Source: Ga0077555 sp050187415
GTDB taxonomy: Bacteria > Pseudomonadota > Alphaproteobacteria > Rhizobiales > Hyphomicrobiaceae
Direction: 5' to 3'
Length of the DNA: 64,000 nucleotides
Assembly (NCBI GenBank): GCA_050187415.1
Contig: JBFWXN010000001.1
Location: 62,001 to 126,000 of the forward strand
The position numbers and the translations under genes are program-made. Under the pieces are notes generated by a model. The model saw only the letters and a list, made by a program, of their open reading frames with translations. It was not told the origin of the DNA and ran no database searches. Positions 24,988 to 34,226 of the stretch are shown piece by piece (the stretch's first letter is position 1; each line of letters opens with the position of its first letter).

Positions 24988-25506
24988 ATGACATGCCTTC
25001 TTCAGCATCGCCGTGCGGCAATTGTCGAGCACGCGCGCCAGTGGCTCGGCACACCTTATCATCACCAGGCGAGCCGCGTCGGCGTCGGCGTGGATTGCAT
25101 CGGCCTCGTGCGCGGAGTCTGGCGGTCGCTCTACGGACGTGAGCCGGAGGCGCTCCCCGGCTACAGTCGCGACTGGTCCGAGGCGACGGGGCGCGAGACG
25201 CTCATCGATGCCGCCCGCCGGCATTTCGTCGAAGTCGCGCCGATCGCTGTGGCTGCCGGCGACATCCTCGTTTTCCGCTATCGGCCCGGAGCTGTCGCCA
25301 AGCACGTCGGCATTCTGGCGCACGATCCGATCGGTGACGCTGCATCCGGCCATGGAGACAACAGTGTGCTGCGCGCCGGTGCACCGACAGCCCATGTCTC
25401 ATTCATCCACGCAATGGAAGGTGTGCCCGTCTGCGAGGTGGTGCTGACAGGCTGGTGGCGCCGGCGGATTGCGGCCGCGTTCCAATTTCCGGGAGTCATC
25501 GACTGA
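24988..25506 (+). CDS. GTA-type NlpC/P60 cell-wall peptidase (gp14-like)
   Basis: A cysteine peptidase of the NlpC/P60 fold, 172 aa, carried in the tail hub to open recipient peptidoglycan during DNA entry. The N-terminal helix EHARQWLGTPYHHQAS leads to the catalytic Cys37 (VDCIGLVRGVW); the catalytic His is near 106 (KHVGIL). Starting at GTG 24955 (overlapping the previous stop) adds 11 residues and is the alternative. Its TGA overlaps the ATG of the next gene. Confidence 0.92.
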   Translation: MTCLLQHRRAAIVEHARQWLGTPYHHQASRVGVGVDCIGLVRGVWRSLYGREPEALPGYSRDWSEATGRETLIDAARRHFVEVAPIAVAAGDILVFRYRPGAVAKHVGILAHDPIGDAASGHGDNSVLRAGAPTAHVSFIHAMEGVPVCEVVLTGWWRRRIAAAFQFPGVID

Positions 25507-28500
25507 TGGCGACGCTTGCTCTCACCGCGGCCGGTGCCGCGCTCGGTGGCGCGGTTCTGCCCGCCGGGATCTCGCTGCTCGGTGCCACGCTCTCCGGTGC
25601 GGCGATCGGATCGCAGGTCGGCGCGCTTGCTGGCGGTTACATCGATCAGGCGTTGTTCGGTGCCAGTGGCCAGACGCGCGCGACATCCGGCCCCCGTCTC
25701 TCCGACTTGAAGATCACCACCTCGACGGAAGGCGCCGCCGTGCCGCGGCTTTTCGGATGGTCGCGGCTCGGCGGTCAGGTCATCTGGGCCACCGATCTCG
25801 AAGAAGAGGCCGTCGTCTCGCAGACCGGCGGCAGCGGCAGCTCGAAAGGTCTTCCCACCGGCGCATCGGCAAAACGCACCGACTTCCTTTACTACGCCAA
25901 CTTCGCCGTGGCGCTGTGCGAGGGAGAAATCACCGACATTGGCCGCGTCTGGGCCGATGGGCAGGAGATCGACCTCGGCGAGCACGTCTGGCGCCTCTAT
26001 CATGGCACGGAGACACAGCCGCCGGACGGTCTGATCGCGGCGCACGAGGACGCCGGTGCCGCGCCGGCCTATCGCGGCATCGCCTATATCGTGTTCGAAC
26101 GGATGGCGCTGGCGGCATTCGGCAACCGCATCCCGCAGCTCTCTTTCGAGGTTCTGCGATCGGTCGACCCGTTTGCCCAACTCGCTCGCGGCGTCGTGAT
26201 GATCCCCGGCTCAGGAGAGTTCGTCTATGCAACGGAGCCGGTGACGCGCACTGTCAGCCGCGTCAGCACCGCACCCGAGAACCGGCACACGCTTCGCGGC
26301 GGCACCGACTGGCAGGTGGCGCTCGACCAGCTCGGGCGATTGCTTCCGAATGCCCGTTCGACGTCCCTGGTCGTGAGCTGGTTCGGCAGCGACTTGCGCG
26401 CCGGGGAGTGCCTGATCAGGCCCTGTGTCGATGCCGTTGCGAAGTCGACCGAGCCATTGGAATGGCGGGTCGCGGGCGTCGATCGTGCCGCCGCGCCTCT
26501 CGTCTCCGTCATCGACGGCAAGCCTGCCTATGGCGGCACGCCGTCCGACAGCACCGTCGTCGCTGCCATCCGGGACCTCAAGGCCCGTGGCCACAAGGTT
26601 GTCCTCAACCCCTTCATTCTGATGGATATCGCGGCGGGCAACACTCTCGCCGACCCCTACACGGGCGAAGCGGGACAGCCGCCCTATCCCTGGCGAGGGC
26701 GGATCACGATCGATCCGGCACCCGACAGGGTTGGTTCACCCGACAAGACAGCCGCCGCCGCGACGCAGATCGCTCAACTCGTCGGTTCGGCAGCCCCTGG
26801 TCACTTTTCGCTGGCCGGTGAAACCGTCAACTATGTCGGCCCCGACGAGTGGACGGTGCGCCGCATGGTGCTGCACTACGCGCACCTGGCCGTGGCTGCG
26901 GGTGGCGTCGACGCCTTTCTGATCGGCAGCGAACTGCGCGGCCTGTCGCAAGTGCGCTCCGGCGCCGGCGTCTACCCGTTCGTCTCTGCCCTCGTCGCGC
27001 TCGCGGCCGACGTCAAGGCCATTCTCGGTCCTTCGACCAAGATCACCTATGCCGCCGACTGGTCCGAATATTTCGGTCACCAGCCCGCCGACGGATCGGG
27101 AGATGTGCATTTCCACCTCGATCCCCTCTGGTCGTCGTCGGCTGTCGACGCCGTCGCCATCGATTGCTACTGGCCGCTCTCGGACTGGCGCGACGGCAAT
27201 CATCTTGATCTCGCTGCCGGTGCGCGCTCGGTCTATGACGTCGACTATCTGAAGTCGAATCTGCTCGCTGGCGAAGGCTTCGACTGGTTCTATGCGAGCC
27301 CGGGTGATCGCGACGCGCAAGTTCGAACGCCGATCAGCGACGGTGCCGCCGCCAAGCCCTGGGTGTTCCGCTACAAGGATATCCGCAACTGGTGGGCGAA
27401 CCCGCATCATGATCGGCCGGGGGGCGTCGAGGCCGGTTCGCCGACCGCCTGGGTCCCGCAATCGAAACCCATCTGGCTCACCGAGATCGGCTGTCCTGCC
27501 ATTGACAAGGGCGCCAATCAGCCCAACGTCTTCGTCGATCCGAAAAGCTCTGAATCGTTCTGGCCGTATCACTCGAGCGGCGAGCGCGACGATCTCATCC
27601 AGCGCCGCTACCTGCAAGCGATGCTGGAGGCCTTCGATCCAGCTCACCCCGGCTACCTTGCCGATGCCAATCCGCCTTCGTCCGTCTACGCCGGCCGCAT
27701 GATCGATCTCGAGCATGTTCACGTCTACGCGTGGGATGCGCGGCCCTACCCCGCGTTCCCGCAAAGCGCCGACGTGTGGAGCGATGGCGAGAACTGGCGC
27801 CTTGGACATTGGCTCACCGGTCGGGTTGCGGCGCAGGACCTCGGTGCCGTCATTGCGGCGCTGCTCGAGGGCTATGCCTTCGACGACATCGACGTGTCCA
27901 CCCTCGACGGATTGGTGACGGGTCTCGTCGTGGAGCGCGCCATGTCGGCGCGCGAGGCGCTTCAGCCGCTGGAGCTCGCCTACTTCCTCGATGCCATCGA
28001 AGACGGAGATGCCATTCGCTTCATCCATCGCGGCGCGGAGCCGGCGCACGCCGTGCTGTGCCTCGACGACCTGGTCGAGACCAAAGCCGGCGCCGATCTC
28101 GTGCATTTGACGCGCGCTCAGGAGACCGACCTTCCGGCCGAAGCTCGGCTCTCTTATTCCGCGATCGAGTCGGACTATCGCCAGGCCGTGGCCCGGTCGC
28201 GTCGCCTCGTCGGCGCGGCCGGGCGGATTTCGGAGGCGCAGCTCGCACTCGTCATGGATGCCGGTCAGGCGGTGCGCACTGCGGACACCTGGCTCTTCGA
28301 ATCCTGGGCCGCGCGGGAACGGGCCCGCTTCGTCCTGCCGCCATCGGCGCTCGCGCTGCAGCCGGGAGACGTCGTCGGGCTCGAGCAAGGCGAGCACACC
28401 CGCCTTCTTCGCATTACGGAGGTCGGCGAGCACGGCGCGCGCGACATCGATGCGATGGCTGTCGACCCGGCCGTCTACGCGTCGAGCGGCAGTGTCGTAA

Positions 28501-29465
28501 GGCCTGCTGCCCCGATCGAGACCGATCTTAGCGGTCCTGTGCTCGGCATCGTGCTCGATCTGCCCTTGCTGACGGGCAACGAGCCTGACGAGGCGGCGTA
28601 TGTTGCGGCGTCCCGCGAGCCGTGGCCGCGTGGCGGCGCTGCGTTCTATCGTTCCGCGGAGGATGCGAATTTCACGCTGGCGACCATCGCGACACGGCGC
28701 GCGACGACCGGCGTCACGCTCGATCCGGTCGAGCCCGGATACGAATCGCGTCTCGACTACGGCGGTCGCATCCGCGTGCGCCTCGACACCGGCACACTGG
28801 CTTCCACCACGCGCCTCAACCTTCTCGCGGGCGCCAATGCCGCCGCCATCGAGGGTGTCGACGGCGAATGGGAGATCCTGCAGTTCGAGACGGCCGATCT
28901 GCTCGCTCCGCAGACCTATGAGCTGTCGTCGCTGCTGCGTGGGCAGGCCGGGACGGAACGGGCGATGCGCGCGTCCATCGCGGCTGGCGCCCGCTTCGTC
29001 GTGCTCGATGGTGCACTCGCGCGTCTGCCGATGACACTCGCCGACATGGGCCTGCCTCTCCTCTGGCGGTACGGCCCGGCGCAGCGCGCTCTCGGCGATG
29101 CGTCCTATCAGACCACGAGCCATGTGCATCGCGGCCTCGGTTTGCGTCCCTTGAGCCCGGTGCATGTCAGGGGCCGTCGCACTGGCGGCGATCTGGCGAT
29201 CGCGTGGATCAGGCGCACGCGTCGCGGCGGCGACAGTTGGGAGGCGTCCGAGGTGCCGCTGGCCGAGACGAACGAGAGCTATGAGATCGACATTCTTTCC
29301 GGAGACACCGTGGTTCGCACGCTCTCGAGCGGGCTGCCCGGCGTAACCTACTCGGCTGCCCAGCAGGTCGCCGATTTCGGCTCCCCCCAGGCCAGCATCA
29401 CCGTGAGGGTTCATCAGATGAGCCCCGTGCTGGGCCGGGGGGCGCCGCGAGAGGCGGTCGTCTGA
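25506..29465 (+). CDS. GTA-type megatron / host-specificity protein (gp15-like)
   Basis: A 1319-aa multidomain protein forming the tail hub and tip. The hydrophobic Gly-rich N-terminus (LTAAGAALGGAVLPAGISLL) precedes TEGAAVPRLFGWSRLGGQVIW. Residues of about 420-760 form the TIM-barrel-like glycoside-hydrolase-type domain of GTAs: FLIGSELRGLSQVR, YAADWSEYF, DAVAIDCYWPLSDWRDG and PIWLTEIGCPAIDKGANQPN. The phage-tail-3 type domain and a beta-rich C-terminus follow. It lies downstream of hub proteins gp13 and gp14, as in RcGTA, and probably contributes to receptor recognition and DNA passage. The frame is uninterrupted, evidence of selection on the cluster. Confidence 0.95.
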   Translation: MATLALTAAGAALGGAVLPAGISLLGATLSGAAIGSQVGALAGGYIDQALFGASGQTRATSGPRLSDLKITTSTEGAAVPRLFGWSRLGGQVIWATDLEEEAVVSQTGGSGSSKGLPTGASAKRTDFLYYANFAVALCEGEITDIGRVWADGQEIDLGEHVWRLYHGTETQPPDGLIAAHEDAGAAPAYRGIAYIVFERMALAAFGNRIPQLSFEVLRSVDPFAQLARGVVMIPGSGEFVYATEPVTRTVSRVSTAPENRHTLRGGTDWQVALDQLGRLLPNARSTSLVVSWFGSDLRAGECLIRPCVDAVAKSTEPLEWRVAGVDRAAAPLVSVIDGKPAYGGTPSDSTVVAAIRDLKARGHKVVLNPFILMDIAAGNTLADPYTGEAGQPPYPWRGRITIDPAPDRVGSPDKTAAAATQIAQLVGSAAPGHFSLAGETVNYVGPDEWTVRRMVLHYAHLAVAAGGVDAFLIGSELRGLSQVRSGAGVYPFVSALVALAADVKAILGPSTKITYAADWSEYFGHQPADGSGDVHFHLDPLWSSSAVDAVAIDCYWPLSDWRDGNHLDLAAGARSVYDVDYLKSNLLAGEGFDWFYASPGDRDAQVRTPISDGAAAKPWVFRYKDIRNWWANPHHDRPGGVEAGSPTAWVPQSKPIWLTEIGCPAIDKGANQPNVFVDPKSSESFWPYHSSGERDDLIQRRYLQAMLEAFDPAHPGYLADANPPSSVYAGRMIDLEHVHVYAWDARPYPAFPQSADVWSDGENWRLGHWLTGRVAAQDLGAVIAALLEGYAFDDIDVSTLDGLVTGLVVERAMSAREALQPLELAYFLDAIEDGDAIRFIHRGAEPAHAVLCLDDLVETKAGADLVHLTRAQETDLPAEARLSYSAIESDYRQAVARSRRLVGAAGRISEAQLALVMDAGQAVRTADTWLFESWAARERARFVLPPSALALQPGDVVGLEQGEHTRLLRITEVGEHGARDIDAMAVDPAVYASSGSVVRPAAPIETDLSGPVLGIVLDLPLLTGNEPDEAAYVAASREPWPRGGAAFYRSAEDANFTLATIATRRATTGVTLDPVEPGYESRLDYGGRIRVRLDTGTLASTTRLNLLAGANAAAIEGVDGEWEILQFETADLLAPQTYELSSLLRGQAGTERAMRASIAAGARFVVLDGALARLPMTLADMGLPLLWRYGPAQRALGDASYQTTSHVHRGLGLRPLSPVHVRGRRTGGDLAIAWIRRTRRGGDSWEASEVPLAETNESYEIDILSGDTVVRTLSSGLPGVTYSAAQQVADFGSPQASITVRVHQMSPVLGRGAPREAVV

Positions 29466-29506
29466 CCGCCCTCGGGCACTACTCACGAAAATCTGGAGTT
29501 TACAGA

Positions 29507-30877
29507 ATGCCCACCGCTGCCCTTCGCCAGCCGGCGTGGCTCGATCACGCCTGGGCGGAACTCGGCCAGCGCGAGATCGCCGGCAACGCGAGCAACCCCC
29601 GGGTCGCCGACTATATCCGCCGCGTCGGTCACCCGGCGCTCGCCGACGACGCGACCCCCTGGTGCGCCGCGTTCGTCGGAGCATGCCTCGAGCGCGCCGG
29701 CATCGCGGGTACGGGATCGCTGCGCGCGCGCTCCTACCTCGCGTGGGGCGCCGCTTCGGAGGAGCCGGTCCTCGGGGCTATCGCCGTCTTGTCGCGCGGC
29801 GGTCATCCGGCTCAGGGCCATGTCGGGTTCCTCGTCGGCACGACGGACGAGCGGGTCGTGCTGCTCGGTGGCAATCAATCCGACGCCGTGACCGTCGAAG
29901 GCTTTGCGCGCAGCCGGTTGCTGGGCATACGGGTCCCCGCAGCGGCCGGCAGCGACGCCACCACCGGGGTGCTCACCGAGCCATCGGGTTTCGATTGGTC
30001 GCTCGAGCGCATTCTCGAATTCGAGGGCGGCTATACCGACGACCCTTTCGATCCCGGCGGCCCGACCAACAAAGGCATCACGCTGACCGACTACGCTGCC
30101 TACAAAAAGGTGCGTCTCGACGCCATCTCGCGCAATCGCCTCAATCGCGAGCTTCGCGATCTGTCGGGTGGCGATGTCAGACGTATCTACTTCGAACAGT
30201 ACTGGCTGCCGGCGCATTGTCCCGAGCTGCCGCGGCCGCTCGCACACTTTCATTTCGACTGCGCCGTCAACCAGGGCATCCGCGGGGCTGCGCGCATGCT
30301 GCAGTCGGCGCTCGGGGTGACGGTGGACGGTGAGATCGGCCCGCTGACGCTGGCTGCCGCCCGGACGCGGCCCATCTCGTCGACACTCGACCGCTACACA
30401 ATCCACCGGCGCGAACGCTATCGCGGCTTGCGCCATTTCTGGCGCTTCGGCCGCGGCTGGCTGAGGCGTGTCGACGCGGCCCTCGCTCAGGCGCGCTCGC
30501 TCGCGCTCCCGCCGGCCGCCGGGCATGACGCCAGCCCGCCGCCGCCTCCTCCAGAAATCCATTTTCCAACCGTCAAGGAGACCGAGACCATGCCAGATGC
30601 TTCATTTCCGCCATCCGGGTCCGAGGCCGATGCCAAGTGGTGGGGCAACTCGCTCACCATCTGGGGTGCCTTCATCACCGGCGTTTCGACTGTTGCCCCG
30701 ACCATTCTCGCGGCGTTTGGCTTCGACATTTCCTCGTCCCTCATCGAGCAACTGGGCGGAGACGTCGTCACCGTAGCCCAGGCGATTGCCGGCCTGGTCG
30801 GCACCATCATGACCATCATCGGCCGCAAGCGGGCCGTGCTTCCGCTCGCACGCCGTCCTTTGTCGCTGCGCATTTGA
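29507..30877 (+). CDS. Fused lysis protein: CHAP-like amidase, GH108 muramidase, membrane module
   Basis: A 456-aa protein with three parts. Residues 1-145 resemble TIGR02594/CHAP-type peptidases, with Cys53 (PWCAAFVGAC) and His105 (GHVGFLVG). Residues 160-350 are a GH108 muramidase: the catalytic Glu is expected at 173 (EFEGGYTDDPFDPGGPTNKG), followed by a PG-binding-3 region (VTVDGEIGPLTLAAA). After a Pro-rich linker, residues 362-456 hold two hydrophobic helices (about 383-404 and 419-438) and a basic tail, holin-like. Such modules are normally separate genes. AAGGAG lies 9 nt before an in-frame ATG at 30590, so the last 95 residues may also be made alone. Its place 41 bp after gp15 suggests that it lyses the producing cell to release particles. 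Confidence 0.85.
   Translation: MPTAALRQPAWLDHAWAELGQREIAGNASNPRVADYIRRVGHPALADDATPWCAAFVGACLERAGIAGTGSLRARSYLAWGAASEEPVLGAIAVLSRGGHPAQGHVGFLVGTTDERVVLLGGNQSDAVTVEGFARSRLLGIRVPAAAGSDATTGVLTEPSGFDWSLERILEFEGGYTDDPFDPGGPTNKGITLTDYAAYKKVRLDAISRNRLNRELRDLSGGDVRRIYFEQYWLPAHCPELPRPLAHFHFDCAVNQGIRGAARMLQSALGVTVDGEIGPLTLAAARTRPISSTLDRYTIHRRERYRGLRHFWRFGRGWLRRVDAALAQARSLALPPAAGHDASPPPPPPEIHFPTVKETETMPDASFPPSGSEADAKWWGNSLTIWGAFITGVSTVAPTILAAFGFDISSSLIEQLGGDVVTVAQAIAGLVGTIMTIIGRKRAVLPLARRPLSLRI
30575..30592 (+). promoter_or_regulatory. Internal Shine-Dalgarno and ATG for the membrane module
   Basis: AAGGAG (30575-30580), a 9-nt spacer and ATG (30590-30592) lie in frame inside the lysis gene. Translation from here gives a 95-aa protein with two hydrophobic helices and a basic C-terminus, the layout of a small holin. 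The signal is stronger than those of most genes in the cluster. Confidence 0.5.
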
Positions 30878-30942
30878 GCTGGCCGCCCTCTATTCATCGA
30901 GGGTTCAGCCGCAGCGGCGTAGGCATGGCGCCTGGAGCTGCC

Positions 30943-31257
30943 ATGTCCTGTCGCTTAACCAAACTCTTTGCTGTTGTAATTCTCGGCAGCTTGCTGTTGC
31001 AAGCGGCTGGAAGCGAGGCGCGAGCAGATACACGCTGCTATGGTGACTGGTCCGAGGCCGCCCCGATCGTGGTTCGCGAGAAGCTGCGCTCGGCGCTCGA
31101 CGTGCAGGACATGGCGCGCGACGAACTCGGCGGTGAGGCTGTCCGGATCGTGCTCTGCCAAGGTGATGGGGGCTTTACTTACCGCCTTGTGCTGCGACGT
31201 CTCGATGGTCGCATGGGAACTTTCACCGTGAGCGCGGCCCGGAAGAAGGGCCGCTGA
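30943..31257 (+). CDS. Small exported protein upstream of FeuP/FeuQ-like pair
   Basis: A 104-aa protein with a signal peptide (MSCRLTKLFAVVILGSLLLQ, cleaved after a later ARA). The rest resembles a PepSY-like strand pattern: DWSEAAPIVVREKLRSA, then GGEAVRIVLCQGDGGFTYRL and VLRRLDGRMGTFTVSA. Position and size recall FeuN, the small periplasmic inhibitor of the sensor FeuQ in Sinorhizobium, but I see no decisive sequence identity. The ATG at 30943 has GGAG 5 nt upstream; ATG 30925 is possible. A sensor-modulating role is inference. Confidence 0.6.
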   Translation: MSCRLTKLFAVVILGSLLLQAAGSEARADTRCYGDWSEAAPIVVREKLRSALDVQDMARDELGGEAVRIVLCQGDGGFTYRLVLRRLDGRMGTFTVSAARKKGR

Positions 31258-31391
31258 CTTCCGGCTCGGTTGGCGCCCCATTTTGTTGCATCCTCCGGCC
31301 TCCTCGCGACAGCGCGACGATTCCCGTCTATGGTCGGCGAGAACAGGGCAGGGGCGGTCAAGGCCCCGCCAGCAACGCATGAGGCTTCCCG

Positions 31392-32063
31392 GTGCGCGTT
31401 CTCGTCGTCGAGGATGATCCCGATCTCAATCGTCAGCTCGTCTCGGCGCTGACGGCCGCAGGTTACGCCGTCGACAAAGCGATGGACGGCGAGGAAGCCT
31501 ATTTCCTGGGCGAGACCGAGCCCTACGACGTTGTCGTGCTGGACATCGGGCTACCCAAGATGGACGGCATCTCGGTACTCGAGCAGTGGCGCCGGGCCGA
31601 CCGGAACATGCACGTCATTATCCTCACGGCCCGCGACCGCTGGAGCGACAAAGTCGCAGGCATGGATGCCGGCGCCGACGATTACGTCGCCAAGCCCTTT
31701 CACATGGAGGAGCTTCTTGCGCGCATCCGCGCCCAGGTGCGCCGTGCTACCGGTCACGCCCGGGCGGAGATCGAGTGTGGACCGTTACGTCTCGACACCA
31801 AGACCGCCCGCGTCACGGTGGACGGCCAGGCGGTCAAGCTGACCTCGCACGAATACCGGCTGCTGGCCTACCTTCTGCACCACTCTGGCCGCGTCGTCTC
31901 GCGCACCGAGCTTGTCGAGCACCTCTACGATCAGGATTTCGATCGCGACAGCAACACCATCGAGGTTTTTGTCGGCCGGCTTCGCAAGAAAATCCCCACT
32001 CACCTGATCAAGACGGTCCGGGGCCTCGGCTATCGCCTGTCGCCCGAGAAGGATGAAACTTAA
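31392..32063 (+). CDS. OmpR-family response regulator (FeuP/PhoP-like)
   Basis: A 223-aa two-component regulator. The receiver domain has acidic residues at 8-9, phosphoacceptor Asp51 (VVVLDIGLPKMDG), Thr79 (ILTARDRW) and Lys101 (YVAKPF). The winged-helix DNA-binding domain has KLTSHEYRLLAYLLHHSGRV and DSNTIEVFVGRLRKKI. DIGLPKMDG and the DNA-binding part resemble rhizobial FeuP. It starts with GTG at 31392. Its end overlaps the kinase start by 11 bp. Confidence 0.92.
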   Translation: MRVLVVEDDPDLNRQLVSALTAAGYAVDKAMDGEEAYFLGETEPYDVVVLDIGLPKMDGISVLEQWRRADRNMHVIILTARDRWSDKVAGMDAGADDYVAKPFHMEELLARIRAQVRRATGHARAEIECGPLRLDTKTARVTVDGQAVKLTSHEYRLLAYLLHHSGRVVSRTELVEHLYDQDFDRDSNTIEVFVGRLRKKIPTHLIKTVRGLGYRLSPEKDET

Positions 32064-33435
32064 CTCGCTCGCTTTCCGGCTTTTTCGCACCGCCGCGGTC
32101 TGGGCGGTGCTCGTGCTGCCTTTGGCTGGGCTCGCGATCGACTGGGTGCACACGCGCGACACGTACCAGAGCTTCGACGGCCGATTGTCGCAGCTTCTGA
32201 CCTTGAACATCGCCTTCTCCACCGACCGCGGAGGGGCGGAGCCAGGTGTCCCGCGCAACGTCGGAGAGCCGCTGTTCGAGCTGGCGCATTCGGGCTGGTA
32301 CTGGCAGATCACGCCCATCGACAACAGCCCAGGCAAGCGCCTGATTTCGACGTCGCTCGCGAGCGAGTCGCTGCCTCTGCCTTCGCGGCTCGGCCACGCT
32401 CCCGACCGCTACAATATCATCTGGTACGACACGCAAGGCCCCGTCGGAGAGCCGCTGCGAATTGCCGAGACCATCTACAACGCAGGCGACGACGAAAACC
32501 CACACTTCTACTCGTTTCTGGTTGCGGGAAACCTCGAGTTCGCCGAGACGCGTGTTCGCGATTTCAGGGTGCCGCTCGCATTCTCCTTGGCCCTCGCCGG
32601 GCTCGGCCTGGTACTTTCAACGTTCCTGCAGGTCGGCTACGGACTGCAGCCCCTACGGCGGATGGAGCGGCGCCTGTCGGCCATCCGCTCAGGTGAAGCC
32701 GATCGGCTCGAAGGCCGGGTGCCTGCCGAGATCGAGCCACTGCAAACCGAGCTCAACGCGCTCATTCAATCCAATCAGGACATCATCGAACGCGCGCGCA
32801 CACAGGTGGGCAATCTGGCGCACGCGCTCAAGACGCCGCTCGCCGTCATCACCAACGAGGTGCGTGACGATGACTCGCCCGCGGCCCGCAAGGTGGCCGA
32901 GCAGGCGGAGATCATGCGCGATCAGGTCGCCTACTATCTGGATCGCGCGCGCATGGTCGCGCGCGTCGACGTGATCGGCCGCGTGACGGAAGTGCGCCCC
33001 ATCGCCGAGGCCATCGCCAGGGCGCTCGGCCGCATCAATCGCGAGCGCCAGCTCGAAATCTCGGTCGATTGCCCGCTCGATGCGCGGTTCCAGGGCGAGA
33101 AGCAGGATCTCGAAGAGATGCTGGGCAATTTGGCGGACAATGCCTGCAAGTGGGCCAAGACCCGCGTGCTGATCACTGTTGCCGTCGTCTCGGAACCTCG
33201 GGAGCGCCACTCGAAGCGCCTGCACATTTCCGTTGACGACGACGGACCCGGATTGACGACGGAACAAAGGGCGCAAGGTATCAAACGAGGTCGCAGGCTC
33301 GACGAATCGAAGCCCGGATCGGGCCTCGGACACTCGATCGTTGGAGATCTGGCTCAATCCTATCGCGGTCATTTCCGGCTCGAAGCCGCCGATCTCGGCG
33401 GTCTCAGCGCGCGCCTCGATCTGCCGGCCGTATGA
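32053..33435 (+). CDS. Sensor histidine kinase (FeuQ-like)
   Basis: An inner-membrane kinase of 460 aa with TM1 at about 13-31, a periplasmic sensor domain of about 140 residues, TM2 at about 174-194, a linker, and the phosphoacceptor His258 (NLAHALKTPLAVITNE). The ATPase domain shows NLADNACKWAK (N box), DDDGPGL (G1) and PGSGLGHSIV (G2). The HALKTPL H-box and N box match PhoQ/FeuQ-type kinases. It overlaps its response regulator by 11 bp. Confidence 0.9.
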   Translation: MKLNSLAFRLFRTAAVWAVLVLPLAGLAIDWVHTRDTYQSFDGRLSQLLTLNIAFSTDRGGAEPGVPRNVGEPLFELAHSGWYWQITPIDNSPGKRLISTSLASESLPLPSRLGHAPDRYNIIWYDTQGPVGEPLRIAETIYNAGDDENPHFYSFLVAGNLEFAETRVRDFRVPLAFSLALAGLGLVLSTFLQVGYGLQPLRRMERRLSAIRSGEADRLEGRVPAEIEPLQTELNALIQSNQDIIERARTQVGNLAHALKTPLAVITNEVRDDDSPAARKVAEQAEIMRDQVAYYLDRARMVARVDVIGRVTEVRPIAEAIARALGRINRERQLEISVDCPLDARFQGEKQDLEEMLGNLADNACKWAKTRVLITVAVVSEPRERHSKRLHISVDDDGPGLTTEQRAQGIKRGRRLDESKPGSGLGHSIVGDLAQSYRGHFRLEAADLGGLSARLDLPAV

Positions 33436-33588
33436 ACCAAGTCCCTGTGCATGACCGGCGATGTGCCGTTTCGGAGCCGAAGTTTCGCCAGAATCGGGCA
33501 GGACTGTCGCCGCGTTTGGCGAACACCTCGACCCGGTAGCCGATACGTCGGTCGCGTTCGCTTGGGGGATTTCAGGAAGGACAAGACG

Positions 33589-34059
33589 ATGCACCGGGTG
33601 GTGGGGGTGGCGGCGCTGGCCAGCGCGCTTGCGATTTCAGGTTGTGGCCCCGAGGGGCCGAACAAGGCCGATACCGGCCTCGCCGTCGGCGCGATTGCGG
33701 GCGGGCTTCTCGGCAATTCGGTCGGCAAGGGTGGCGGCCGCGCGGCAGCAACCATCGTCGGCGCAGTCGTCGGAGGCATCGTCGGCAGCGAGATCGGCCG
33801 TTCGATGGACGATCAGGACCGGCGCCTCGCCGAGCGGGCTGAGCTCGACGCCTTCGAGGAAGGTCAGTCCGGACGTCCCGTTCGCTGGAGAAACCCTGAC
33901 AACGGTCGTTACGGTGATGTCGTTCCGATGGCGCCCTATCGTCGCGGGGAGTTCAATTGCCGCGATTATACCCACACGATTTATATCGATGGTAGGCCCC
34001 AGGCGATGCGTGGCACTGCCTGCCGCAACCCCGACGGGTCCTGGCGGAACGTCGGCTGA
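33589..34059 (+). CDS. RT0821/17-kDa antigen-type surface lipoprotein
   Basis: A 156-aa lipoprotein: signal peptide with lipobox ISGC at about residue 19, then a glycine-zipper membrane-associated segment (GAIAGGLLGNSVGKGGGRAA and GAVVGGIVGSEIG). The C-terminal domain, with CRDYTHTIYIDGRPQAMRGTA-like residues (NCRDYTHTIYIDG, GTACRNPDGSW), is conserved in alphaproteobacterial surface antigens. AGGAAGGA lies 8 nt before the ATG. It sits alone between the kinase and the cyc operon. It is probably an outer-membrane structural protein. Confidence 0.85.
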   Translation: MHRVVGVAALASALAISGCGPEGPNKADTGLAVGAIAGGLLGNSVGKGGGRAAATIVGAVVGGIVGSEIGRSMDDQDRRLAERAELDAFEEGQSGRPVRWRNPDNGRYGDVVPMAPYRRGEFNCRDYTHTIYIDGRPQAMRGTACRNPDGSWRNVG

Positions 34060-34226
34060 CGCGACACGCGGGCCGCTGCGTGTGGCCCGGGTCGCCCAGT
34101 CACATTCTGCAAAATACTCCAAAGGGTCCGTTCCCGCGGCATTTGCGAGACATCGAGCCAGACATCTTGCCTCCCGGCCGTCGCGTGCCTATTCAATCGA
34201 AAGAACGCGCGAGCCCGGGAACATAG

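Noticed and set aside
26736..29684. 982-codon open frame on the minus strand opposite the hub gene
   Set aside because: Antisense shadow in high-GC DNA; the plus strand encodes the clear GTA hub protein, and the minus translation matches nothing.
14649..30877. Ordinary integrated prophage
   Set aside because: No integrase, repressor, replication genes or att repeats seen, and the gene order matches GTAs.
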